Origin: Deltaproteobacteria bacterium
GTDB lineage: Bacteria; Desulfobacterota; Binatia; UBA9968
NCBI GenBank assembly: GCA_023250495.1
Contig: JAHFAP010000009.1
Location: 1 to 35,107 of the forward strand
Direction of reading: 5' to 3'
DNA length: 35,107 bases
The notes beneath the pieces are model-generated. The model did no database searches and was not told where the DNA came from. It saw only the letters and a list, made by a program, of their open reading frames with translations. The translations under genes were made by a program, and so were the position numbers. Shown here piece after piece: positions 14,787 to 21,843 of the stretch (position 1 is its first letter; every line of letters starts with the position of its first letter).

Positions 14787-16035
14787 ACTTCCCCAGCCGG
14801 TTGGGATAAACGGGAAACTTTCGGCACAGCTCGCGGACATCGTCGGCAACCGACTTGAGAACCGCGTCGTTCCCCACGTGATTTAAGGCGCGAGAGATAA
14901 ACCCACCGACGGCCGCCATCTCTCTTTCCTTCATCCCGCGCGTCGTCACGGCCGGGGTGCCGATGCGGACTCCACTGGTCACGAACGGCGAGCGGCTCTC
15001 AAAAGGAACGGTATTCCTGTTCACGGTGATGCGCGCCTTATCCAGAGTCTCCTGGGCCACTTTGCCGGTCAACTCCGACTGGCGCAGGTCCACCAGCATC
15101 AAATGATTGTCGGTCCCGCCCGAAATCAGCTTGAACCCTTTCTCCATCAGCGCCCCGGCCAGCGCCTTGGCGTTGCGCACGATCTGCTCCTGATAGACTT
15201 TGAACTCGGGTGCCAGGGCTTCCTTGAACGCCACCGCCTTCGCCGCGATCACGTGCATGAGCGGGCCTCCCTGGTTGCCGGGGAAGACCGACGAGTTGAG
15301 GCTCTTCGCGTAGGCCTCGCGGCACATGATCATGCCGCCGCGCGGACCGCGCAGCGTCTTGTGCGTCGTCGTGGTGACGAATTCGGCGTGCGGAATCGGC
15401 GACGGGTGAATGCCCGCCGCGACCAGGCCGGCGAAGTGGGCGATGTCCGCCATGACCACGGCGCCAATCTCGTCGGCGACGCGGCGGAACGGCACGAAGT
15501 CGATTGCGCGCGGGTAGGCGCTGTAGCCGACGACGATCATCTTTGGCCGATGCTGCCGCGCCAGCGCCGCCATGGCGTCGTAGTCGATGCGCTCGTCGGA
15601 CCGGCGCACGCCGTAGGGGACGACCTTGAAGAACTTGCCGGAGAAGTTCACCGGGCTGCCGTGCGTGAGATGGCCGCCGTGGGTCAGGTCCATGCTCAGG
15701 ATCGTGTCGCCCGGTTCGAGCTGCGAGAAGTAGACGGCCATGTTGGCCTGCGACCCGGAATGAGGCTGAACGTTGACGTGATCGGCGCCAAACAGCTGCT
15801 TGGCCCGAGCGATCGCAAGCTCCTCGACGATGTCGACAAACTCGCAGCCTCCATAATAGCGCCGCCCCGGGTATCCTTCGGCATACTTATTGGTCATGAC
15901 CGAGCCCTGAGTCTCCAACACCGCCTCACTCACCGCGTTCTCCGACGCGATGAGCTCCAGGTTGTCCTCGAGCCTAGCGGTCTCATTCTGGATCGCCGCA
16001 AATACATCCGGGTCTGCCTGCCGCAAGAAAGACAT
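14785..16035 (-). CDS. glyA: Serine hydroxymethyltransferase
   Basis: GlyA interconverts serine and glycine with tetrahydrofolate as one-carbon acceptor. I start at the ATG at 16035 (MSFLRQADPDVFAAIQNE), which gives 416 residues, the usual length; the open frame upstream overlaps rpiB and is not conserved. Key motifs are NLELIASENAVSEAVLE, NKYAEGYPGRRYYGG, VQPHSGSQANMAVY and the PLP site TTTTHKTLRGPRGG with Lys226. By eye, third codon positions are much more G/C-rich than in rpiB and nrdR next to it. The stop codon is embedded in the B3 repeat. Confidence 0.97.
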   Translation of the reverse strand: MSFLRQADPDVFAAIQNETARLEDNLELIASENAVSEAVLETQGSVMTNKYAEGYPGRRYYGGCEFVDIVEELAIARAKQLFGADHVNVQPHSGSQANMAVYFSQLEPGDTILSMDLTHGGHLTHGSPVNFSGKFFKVVPYGVRRSDERIDYDAMAALARQHRPKMIVVGYSAYPRAIDFVPFRRVADEIGAVVMADIAHFAGLVAAGIHPSPIPHAEFVTTTTHKTLRGPRGGMIMCREAYAKSLNSSVFPGNQGGPLMHVIAAKAVAFKEALAPEFKVYQEQIVRNAKALAGALMEKGFKLISGGTDNHLMLVDLRQSELTGKVAQETLDKARITVNRNTVPFESRSPFVTSGVRIGTPAVTTRGMKEREMAAVGGFISRALNHVGNDAVLKSVADDVRELCRKFPVYPNRLGK

Positions 16036-16057
16036 TTCGCCGAGTTTCCCGCCTTCG

Positions 16058-16528
16058 CTAGTTTTTATCTTTGCTCGCAATGTGTGTTCCGAGATCGCGC
16101 TCGACCTCGGTAATCTTATCGATACGCCGCTGATGCCGCCCGCCAGCGAACGGCGTCTCCAGCCACACCTCCAGGATCTGTTCCGCCAGAGACTTATCCA
16201 CCCAGCCACCCCCAAGAACCAGGATATTCGAGTCGTTGTGCTCGCGGCTCATCTTTGCCGCCTTGAGATCGTAGACCAATGCCGCTCGAACACCGGGAAA
16301 CTTATTCGCCAGGATCGACATGCCGATCCCGTTCGTGCACATCAGGATCCCGCGCTCGGCCTCCCCCGTTGCCACTTTGAGGGCGACCAGCCGGCCGAAA
16401 TCAGGATAATCCACCGAGTCGTTCCCTTTGGTTCCGAGATCTTCCACCTGGACGCCCTGGGAACGAAGTTTCTCGGCTAAAAAGTCCTTCAGCTCGACTC
16501 CGCCGTGGTCGCTGCCGATAGCAATCAT
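16058..16528 (-). CDS. rpiB: Ribose-5-phosphate isomerase B
   Basis: RpiB (LacA/RpiB family) interconverts ribose 5-phosphate and ribulose 5-phosphate. The 156-residue protein begins MIAIGSDHGGVELKDFLAE, has the catalytic Cys64 in GILMCTNGIGMSILANKFPGVRAAL and the conserved SREHNDSNILVLGG. The common CGTG loop is CTNG here, a variation within the loop next to the catalytic Cys. It precedes glyA by 22 bases. A B-type repeat and a terminator-like hairpin separate it from acpP, so rpiB-glyA may have its own promoter. Confidence 0.95.
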   Translation of the reverse strand: MIAIGSDHGGVELKDFLAEKLRSQGVQVEDLGTKGNDSVDYPDFGRLVALKVATGEAERGILMCTNGIGMSILANKFPGVRAALVYDLKAAKMSREHNDSNILVLGGGWVDKSLAEQILEVWLETPFAGGRHQRRIDKITEVERDLGTHIASKDKN

Positions 16529-16540
16529 GATAAAACGCTT

Positions 16541-16600
16541 GCTTTCAGCTCTCAGCCGTCAGCAGCCAGCAAGAAGCTGAAAGCTGATCGCTGATGGCTG
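16541..16600. repeat. Heptamer hairpin, GCTGANN family, copy B4
   Basis: The left arm has TTTCAGC, TCTCAGC, CGTCAGC and AGCCAGC. The loop is only a few bases and the right arm has AAGCTGA, AAGCTGA, TCGCTGA and TGGCTG. The arms pair almost throughout, making this the tightest hairpin of the family. It lies immediately upstream of the rpiB start on the minus strand, after the terminator-like hairpin at 16605-16654. Confidence 0.88.
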
Positions 16601-16604
16601 TATT

Positions 16605-16654
16605 TAATAAAGAAAATCGCAGGAGAATGGCTGTTCGCCACCGGAACTCCTGCG
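16605..16654 (-). terminator. Intrinsic terminator-like hairpin after acpP
   Basis: On the minus strand CGCAGGAG (16654-16647) pairs with CTCCTGCG (16625-16618), with additional inner pairing GGTGGC/GCCATT. The stem is followed by ATTTTCTTTATT. This is a plausible Rho-independent terminator, dividing the acyl carrier protein end of the fab cluster from rpiB-glyA. Confidence 0.6.
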
Positions 16655-16677
16655 GTTGACTTTCTGGCATGGCAGGT

Positions 16678-16714
16678 AAGCCCCCGCGACACGGCTCCCT
16701 GGAGCGGGGCGCTT
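16678..16714 (-). other. Second strong hairpin in the acpP-rpiB gap
   Basis: On the minus strand AAGCGCCCCGC pairs with GCGGGGGCTT, about 10 pairs with one bulged G, around a 16-base loop. It lies between the acpP stop and the terminator-like stem. It has no T-run of its own. It may be an mRNA stability structure or part of a structured RNA; I do not recognise a known riboswitch in it. Confidence 0.5.
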
Positions 16715-16749
16715 ATCCTCTACTTTCTTGTCTGCTCTTGCAAAGAATA

Positions 16750-16986
16750 CTACCTGTGGCTGTCGATGTAGCTAATGACGTCCTGAACTGTCTTGATCTT
16801 CTCCGCGTCCTCGTCGGAAATCTCCATCTCATACTCTTCCTCTAGCGCCATCACCAACTCCACGATGTCCAAGGAATCGGCCCCCAGATCCTCTATAAAT
16901 GAGGCATCAGGGGTCACCTCATCCTCGCTGACACCCAGCTGCTCGCACACAATTTCCTTTACCCTGGCCTCTACAGATGATGCCAT
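16750..16986 (-). CDS. acpP: Acyl carrier protein
   Basis: AcpP carries growing acyl chains on a 4'-phosphopantetheine arm. The 78-residue acidic protein has the attachment motif GADSLD with Ser38 (IEDLGADSLDIVELVMALEEEYEMEI) and the normal four-helix length. An AGGAGGTGAG ribosome site precedes the ATG. It follows fabG by 26 bases. In most relatives fabF comes next; here only structured non-coding DNA and rpiB follow. Confidence 0.98.
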   Translation of the reverse strand: MASSVEARVKEIVCEQLGVSEDEVTPDASFIEDLGADSLDIVELVMALEEEYEMEISDEDAEKIKTVQDVISYIDSHR

Positions 16987-17012
16987 CGTCTCACCTCCTC
17001 TTAGCTTTTTCC

Positions 17013-17759
17013 CTACGTCATAAAGAGTCCGCCATTCACGTTGATCACCTGTCCCGTGATATAGCTGGCCCCCGGTCCCACAAGGAATGACACTGCCTCG
17101 GCCACATCCTCACAGGCTCCAAACCGACCCAAGGGTATCGAATGCAGGAACTCCTCCTTTAGTTTGCCCGGTAGCTTAGCCGTCATCTCCGTATCGATAT
17201 AGCCTGGCGCCACCGCATTCACCGTAATCCCGCGCGAGGCCAATTCCCGCGCCATCGCGCGCGTGAAGCCTATGCTGCCGGCCTTGGAGGCGGCATAGGC
17301 CGACTGTCCAACGTTCCCCACCTGGCCAACCACGGACGTCATGTTGACGATCCGGCCGTAGCGCTCCCGGATCATGCCCCGGCACACAGCCTTGGTGCAA
17401 TGGACCGTGCCTCTGAGGTTGATACCGAGCACGCGATCCCAATCCTCTGGCTTGAGCCGGACCAAAAGATTGTCTGAGGTCACGCCCGCGTTGTTGACTA
17501 GAATATCAATTTTTTTGTGTTGGTCAACGATTTTTTTAACCGCCTCGTCCACCTGGCGTTCCTCGGAAACATCAAATGGATATAACTCCCCGCTCCCCCC
17601 ATCCGCCAGGAGCTGCCTGAGCGTCGCCTCAGCAGCTGTATGATTGCCAAGGTAGTTGATCATGACCCGCGCTCCCTGACGCCCAAGCGCCAGGACCACG
17701 GCCCTGCCTATTCCCCGGCTCCCGCCAGTCACTAAAGCTAGTTGACCTTGTAAGATCAA
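17013..17759 (-). CDS. fabG: 3-oxoacyl-ACP reductase
   Basis: FabG performs the NADPH-dependent first reduction of fatty acid elongation. The 248-residue short-chain dehydrogenase has TGGSRGIG (11-18), NNAGVTSDN (about 89-97) and the catalytic Ser142, Tyr155 and Lys159 (SAYAASKAG). The C-terminus PGASYITGQVINVNGGLFM is typical. The apparent start is TTG at 17759, 7 bases after the fabD stop and without a good ribosome site, so it is likely coupled to fabD translation. It sits in the fabD-fabG-acpP order. Confidence 0.96.
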   Translation of the reverse strand: MILQGQLALVTGGSRGIGRAVVLALGRQGARVMINYLGNHTAAEATLRQLLADGGSGELYPFDVSEERQVDEAVKKIVDQHKKIDILVNNAGVTSDNLLVRLKPEDWDRVLGINLRGTVHCTKAVCRGMIRERYGRIVNMTSVVGQVGNVGQSAYAASKAGSIGFTRAMARELASRGITVNAVAPGYIDTEMTAKLPGKLKEEFLHSIPLGRFGACEDVAEAVSFLVGPGASYITGQVINVNGGLFMT

Positions 17760-17766
17760 GGGCGAT

Positions 17767-18705
17767 TCAGTTGATTTCGATCTTCTTTAGGTCCTGAGGA
17801 TTTTCGATGTTGTCCACCTTAAGCTTCGAACTGATTCTTCTAATCAGGCCGCTCAGGACCTTTCCCGGCCCGACTTCCAGGACGCTCTCACATCCCAACT
17901 CCTCCAACCGTTGAACTGATTCCTCCCAGCGGACTGGACGCACTGCCTGCTCGACCAGCAGCGATTTCACCCTGGCGCAGTCCCGATTGAGAGCGGCCTC
18001 AACATTAGTAATCACCCCGATGGAGAATGGTTTAACCTCCACGTCGGCCAGCGCCTGCTTCAGCCCCTCAGACGCGGAGAGCATCAGGGGACAGTGAAAC
18101 GGCGCGCTTACGGGGAGCTCGAACACTCTCTTCGCCCCGCGCTCGCGCGCCAAGGCCATCGCTTGAACCACGGCCGGCTTGGCGCCGGCGATGACGATCT
18201 GCCCTGCGCCATTGAAATTCGCTGGCGCAACCACCTCCCCATTACTGGCCTCTTCACACAACCGTTCAACCTCTCGGGCAGGCAGTCCAAGAATAACCGC
18301 CATCAACCCCGCCCCAGGCGGGACAGCTTCTTGCATCAACCTTCCCCGCTCCCGTACTACCTTGACAGCATCTGCAAAGGCAAGCGCCCCGACACTGACC
18401 AGCGCGCTGTACTCTCCCAGGCTGTGGCCCGCCACGCAAGATGGTTTGAGAGAAAACTCGGACTCCAGCACGCGCAGGGCGGCGATGGAAGCAGTAAGGA
18501 TCGCAGGCTGGGTGTGTTCAGTGAGTTTCAGTTCCTCTTCAGGACCGGAGAAGCAGAGGCGCCTCAGGGGTAATTGCAACGCCTCCTCCGCCTCCATGAA
18601 AATCTCCTTGGCCGCGTCGAACTGCTCACAGAAATCCTTGCCCATTCCCACATACTGGGAACCCTGACCCGGAAAAACAAAGGCGATCTTAGCCCTTTCC
18701 CCCAC
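17767..18705 (-). CDS. fabD: Malonyl-CoA:ACP transacylase
   Basis: FabD transfers malonyl from CoA to ACP. The protein shows IAFVFPGQGSQYVGMGKDF at the N-terminus, the nucleophile elbow GHSLGEYSAL and the catalytic His in VSAPFHCPLM. I place the start at the GTG at 18705, which leaves four residues before KIAFVFPGQG; a frame open to 18747 would add 14 residues overlapping plsX. An AGGAGGAAGG stretch lies upstream of the GTG. It overlaps the plsX end by 17 bases. The fabH gene that often separates plsX and fabD is absent. Confidence 0.95.
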   Translation of the reverse strand: MGERAKIAFVFPGQGSQYVGMGKDFCEQFDAAKEIFMEAEEALQLPLRRLCFSGPEEELKLTEHTQPAILTASIAALRVLESEFSLKPSCVAGHSLGEYSALVSVGALAFADAVKVVRERGRLMQEAVPPGAGLMAVILGLPAREVERLCEEASNGEVVAPANFNGAGQIVIAGAKPAVVQAMALARERGAKRVFELPVSAPFHCPLMLSASEGLKQALADVEVKPFSIGVITNVEAALNRDCARVKSLLVEQAVRPVRWEESVQRLEELGCESVLEVGPGKVLSGLIRRISSKLKVDNIENPQDLKKIEIN

Positions 18706-19813
18706 GTTTGTTCTCTCTTCCTTCCTCCTGGGAGGCTGGCTTATCACCGAGGCTCTCGAGCTTGGATCGGACGCGCTGCCAAATTCTGCGCGGAAGCCTT
18801 TCCGACTTCTCGTTCCCCATGTCGCCGGTCTCGCCGAGCACTTCTATAATGTGGCGATTGACGTCGTGCGAGACCGTCTCCTTCGCCGCGCGGACGGCGT
18901 TTTTGATTTCCTTGGGACCGGCGCCGCCGTGAGCGACAATGGCTACCCCATTCAAGCCCAACAACGGAGCCCCACCATACTCGGTATGATCCAGACGGGC
19001 ATAGGCACGATGTAGGGACTTCCGGCTCAGGAGATAGCCTAAACGACTGAGAGCGCTCTGCTGAACGGCTTCTTTGAGCGCTCCAACCATGAAACCGGCC
19101 AGGCCTTCGATCGTCTTGATCGTTACGTTGCCCGTAAAGCCATCGCACACAACGACGTGAACCTCGCCGCTGAAAATATCTGTTCCCTCCACATAGCCGA
19201 TGTAATTCAAGGAGGTGTCGGCAAGCTGTTCGCTCGCGGCCCTCGTCAGATCGTTCCCTTTTCCCTCTTCCTCTCCATTGCTCAACACTCCCACGCGCGG
19301 GGAAGGAACACCCAGGACTCGCTCGGAGTAGATGGAACCCATGAGGCCGAACTGAACCAGATGGCGCGGCTTGCAGTCCACGTTGGCCCCGGCATCTATA
19401 ATAACCGTCCCTTTGCCACGCGTGGGAATCACCACCAAGATTGCCGGCCGATCCACCTGCGGGAGATTCCCCAGGACGAACATCCCGGTGGCCATCATGG
19501 CCCCGGAGTTTCCCGCGCTGACCACGGCCTGAACCCGCCCCTGCCGCATTAACTCACAAGCGACCGCCATCGACGAGTCGCGCTTTTTCAGCGCCGCGCT
19601 CGGGGATTCATCCATGGCCACGGTCTCGGAGGCCGGCACAACCTCAATCGAAGACGCCGTGGGCGCATGTTGTGAGAGCGTTTGTTCTATGACTTCCTTC
19701 TGACCGACAAGGATGATCTGGACTTCAAGGTCCCTGGCGGCCAGCAGCGCGCCCTCCACTACGGCGCCCGGCGCGCGGTCGCCTCCCATCGCGTCAACGG
19801 CGATCTTCAGCAT
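18689..19813 (-). CDS. plsX: Phosphate acyltransferase PlsX
   Basis: PlsX makes acyl-phosphate from acyl-ACP, the first step of phospholipid synthesis in many bacteria. The protein opens KIAVDAMGGDRAPGAVVEGA, then AVVSAGNSGAMMATGMFVLG, IIDAGANVDCKPRHLVQFG and VCDGFTGNVTIKTIEG, all typical. At 374 residues it is about 30 longer than usual because of a basic, probably disordered C-terminal tail (SKLESLGDKPASQEEGREN and so on) that overlaps the fabD start. It lies in the rpmF-plsX-fab arrangement. Confidence 0.96.
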   Translation of the reverse strand: MLKIAVDAMGGDRAPGAVVEGALLAARDLEVQIILVGQKEVIEQTLSQHAPTASSIEVVPASETVAMDESPSAALKKRDSSMAVACELMRQGRVQAVVSAGNSGAMMATGMFVLGNLPQVDRPAILVVIPTRGKGTVIIDAGANVDCKPRHLVQFGLMGSIYSERVLGVPSPRVGVLSNGEEEGKGNDLTRAASEQLADTSLNYIGYVEGTDIFSGEVHVVVCDGFTGNVTIKTIEGLAGFMVGALKEAVQQSALSRLGYLLSRKSLHRAYARLDHTEYGGAPLLGLNGVAIVAHGGAGPKEIKNAVRAAKETVSHDVNRHIIEVLGETGDMGNEKSERLPRRIWQRVRSKLESLGDKPASQEEGRENKRGGKG

Positions 19814-19830
19814 AGAAAATGGAAAGAAAC

Positions 19831-20013
19831 TCAGCCCTCTTCAACGGGAACTACAGCCCTGCCGCGATAGGTGCCACAACTGGGGCAAGCGCGATGCGGA
19901 AAGGAGGCTTCCCCACATTTAGGACACGTGCTCCATTGGGGCGCCACCAAAGCGTCGTGGGACCGGCGTTTATTTTTCTTGCTCCTGGAAGTTCTTCTCT
20001 TGGGTACTGGCAT
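19831..20013 (-). CDS. rpmF: 50S ribosomal protein L32
   Basis: This is a small basic protein of 60 residues, starting MPVPKRRTSRSKKNKRRSHDAL as L32 does. It contains a complete zinc-ribbon pair, CPKCGEASFPHRACPSCG, so it is the zinc-binding (C+) form rather than the zinc-independent paralogue. Its position between the DUF177 gene and plsX is the standard one in many bacterial lineages. Confidence 0.97.
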   Translation of the reverse strand: MPVPKRRTSRSKKNKRRSHDALVAPQWSTCPKCGEASFPHRACPSCGTYRGRAVVPVEEG

Positions 20014-20080
20014 CTCTCATTTCCCTTCTTCCCCTTCCCCACTAGCGGCAGGAGGAAAGGAGCGAAAAATCGGCGGAAGG

Positions 20081-20617
20081 CTACTGATCCAACTTCATGG
20101 CGCGGAAAAGGGCCATGCGCGGATCGCGTTGCGAAGCGGCGCAGCGACAGGGGTCTTCGTTGAGATCCACACCGCAGCCTGGGCAAAGCCCACGGCAGTC
20201 TTCATTGCACAGGGGGCGCGTCGGAAGGGTCAGCAAAACCTGCTCCCGAATAAACGGGGCGAGATTGATCTCCTCTTCGCTGTAGAAACTCAAACCCATC
20301 TCGTCGCGGTTCAACTCCTTGCTTTTGACCGAAGACGGGTCGGGTGTCAAGACGAAGTCAACCTCCTTCTCCAGCGGAAACGAATAGCTCTTGAGACAGC
20401 GGCTGCAATACCCCTCGATCGTTCCCCCGATCGAGCCGTGAAAAAACAGCTCCCGGCCGGACCGATAATAGGCCAGGCGAACATCAACAAGCGGGGGAAA
20501 ACGGAAATCCCTGACGCGCTCTTCACCGTAAAGCAGATTTAACTCCTCGATCCCTTCCGTGAAGGTCAGATCCTTGGGGGATTCCGTGATCTGATTGACC
20601 AAAATCTTCATGCTCAT
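20081..20617 (-). CDS. DUF177 (YceD) family protein, linked to 23S rRNA and L32
   Basis: The 178-residue protein shows the DUF177 pattern: an N-terminal beta region, GYCSRCLKSYSFPLEKEVDF in the middle, and a C-terminal CNEDCRGLCPGCGVDLNEDPCRC cysteine cluster that probably binds metal. Members sit upstream of rpmF and have been linked to ribosomal RNA accumulation. The start is either the ATG at 20617 or the one two codons later (MKILVNQI). It is the first gene after the strong promoter at 20645-20672. Confidence 0.92.
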   Translation of the reverse strand: MSMKILVNQITESPKDLTFTEGIEELNLLYGEERVRDFRFPPLVDVRLAYYRSGRELFFHGSIGGTIEGYCSRCLKSYSFPLEKEVDFVLTPDPSSVKSKELNRDEMGLSFYSEEEINLAPFIREQVLLTLPTRPLCNEDCRGLCPGCGVDLNEDPCRCAASQRDPRMALFRAMKLDQ

Positions 20618-20644
20618 CCACGGCAGGATGAAAAACAGGTTTTT

Positions 20645-20672
20645 AGTATAGTGAATTCTCCCTGGTTGTCAA
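20645..20672 (-). promoter_or_regulatory. Sigma70-type promoter of the DUF177-rpmF-plsX-fab series
   Basis: On the minus strand a perfect TTGACA (20672-20667) is followed after 16 bases by TATACT (20650-20645), one base from consensus. Transcription would begin near 20638, about 20 bases before the DUF177 start. This is the best promoter visible in the window and fits a highly expressed ribosomal/lipid operon. Confidence 0.85.
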
Positions 20673-20757
20673 GTTAAATGGCAGGTGGAAAAACAGAAAA
20701 GACCGTGGTTTTTTAAGGACTTCCAGATCGTCAGGGCTTAGCAGAGCGGCCGGTTTC

Positions 20758-21183
20758 TCAATTCACCTGTTGGGCTTCCAGAGACATCGCACGGGAAAGC
20801 GCCGCAAAGAACTTCTGGTACGGATCGGGATCTAAGACCGGAGTCACATTGTATCTGGCGTTAGCTCGAACAAGAAGCTGGGTCGGTCCCTGAGGGCGGA
20901 CCGTCACCGTCATCCGAAGGGAGTAGTGGTCCAATTTGGTTCCGCTGACCGACCCCAGAGCATGGTCGGCGTGGTCGACGACAAAGCCCAAATCCTGCAG
21001 CGTTGCGATGAGAGTCCGCAACATCTTTTCGCGGTCCGTTGTTTCAAAGGCGCGGCTCCGAACGCTTTCAATCTTGATCTGGCTCTCGCGAGCCCCCGAA
21101 AGATCGCGAGCGGCGTATTCACACGCGCTCAGCCCTGCGATGATCAGGAGCCAGGCGCAGATACCGCGGAATATTTTGGCCAC
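20758..21183 (-). CDS. Putative lipoprotein, paralogue of the upstream gene
   Basis: I start at the GTG at 21183, which gives VAKIFRGICAWLLIIAGLSAC, a short lipoprotein signal with lipobox LSAC. A longer open frame to 21321 overlaps the preceding gene and is less likely. The mature part of about 120 residues shares a pattern with the next gene upstream: R-x-FET-x-D near its start, LQDLGF, LG-x-x-x-GTK, alternating VTV strands and a final DPDPYQKFFAALSRAMSLE. It is therefore a tandem paralogue. Its start lies one base after the stop of that gene, so the two are co-translated. Function is unknown. Confidence 0.75.
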   Translation of the reverse strand: MAKIFRGICAWLLIIAGLSACEYAARDLSGARESQIKIESVRSRAFETTDREKMLRTLIATLQDLGFVVDHADHALGSVSGTKLDHYSLRMTVTVRPQGPTQLLVRANARYNVTPVLDPDPYQKFFAALSRAMSLEAQQVN

Positions 21184-21184
21184 G

Positions 21185-21736
21185 CTAAAACTCACGCGGC
21201 TCCAGAGAAACCGCTTTGGACAGCTTTTCAAAAAATACCCTATAGGTTTCAGGATCTTCCAGCAGCTCCGATTTTGCCACCTTGTCCTCAGTGTCCCACA
21301 CGACCCGCTGAAATGTAACACGCACAGCGACGCTTTTGTCGTTTTCCCCGAGTCTGGTTACGACCGACGCCCTCACCAACCGCTCCTTACTAATCGGCAT
21401 CGCCTGGGGGAAGCGGAGAGCCGTTGTAATGATTGCCACCGCAGCCGACGCCGCGATTTCCCCCACGTTGTACGCCGACTCCTTCTTCGAGCCTGCGACC
21501 AGTCCCAGCTTGGTCTCGCTTTCATCAATGGTAAATTCCAAATCCTGGAGAACGGCAGTGCCGGCGCTGAGCAGGGCCTGCTCATCTTCGGTCTCGAAGC
21601 GCCGGGTTTGCAGCTTGCGAAGCGCCGGGCTTTCCTGAGACAACTGCAGCGCCTCCTTCGGGATCTGTTGTAGCGCACACCCGGAAACCGTGGCGACCGC
21701 AATGAAGACCAGCAGGCTTTTTCTTAACATGAACAT
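21185..21736 (-). CDS. Putative lipoprotein, first of a paralogous pair
   Basis: The likely start is ATG at 21736 or 21730 (MLRKSLLVFIAVATVSGC), giving a clear lipoprotein signal with lipobox VSGC. The mature part contains RRFETEDEQALLSAGTAVLQDLEF and ends DPETYRVFFEKLSKAVSLEPREF. It shares this with the downstream gene, so both probably adopt one fold and may form a hetero-complex at a membrane. The central part has a small hydrophobic stretch (EIAASAAVAIITTALRF) absent from the partner. It diverges from the ABC exporter genes, with a repeat hairpin in the gap. Function is unknown. Confidence 0.75.
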   Translation of the reverse strand: MFMLRKSLLVFIAVATVSGCALQQIPKEALQLSQESPALRKLQTRRFETEDEQALLSAGTAVLQDLEFTIDESETKLGLVAGSKKESAYNVGEIAASAAVAIITTALRFPQAMPISKERLVRASVVTRLGENDKSVAVRVTFQRVVWDTEDKVAKSELLEDPETYRVFFEKLSKAVSLEPREF

Positions 21737-21785
21737 GTCGAATTCGATGATAACTCTTGAGAAGCAACTTAAGCAATCCCCAAGT

Positions 21786-21843
21786 GACTCGTGTTCGTGG
21801 CTCGTGTTCGTGAGCCCACGAGCACGCAACACGATCACGAGCG
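21786..21843. repeat. CTCGTG-family hairpin with 6/7-base period, copy D1
   Basis: The left arm repeats CGTG at alternating 6 and 7 base steps (CTCGTGTTCGTGG, CTCGTGTTCGTGA). After a short loop the right arm repeats CACG at the same steps (CACGAGCACG, CAACACGATCACGAG). The arms are complementary over most of their length. The element lies in the divergent gap between the lipoprotein pair and the ABC exporter. Confidence 0.8.

Noticed and set aside
15103..16113. 336-codon plus-strand frame antisense to glyA
   Set aside because: It is the mirror of GC-rich codons in a well-conserved gene; no family features and no ribosome site.
20673..20757. Terminator behind the lipoprotein pair (AAAAGACC/GGTTTTTT)
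   Set aside because: The stem is very short and needs a bulge; not convincing enough to list.
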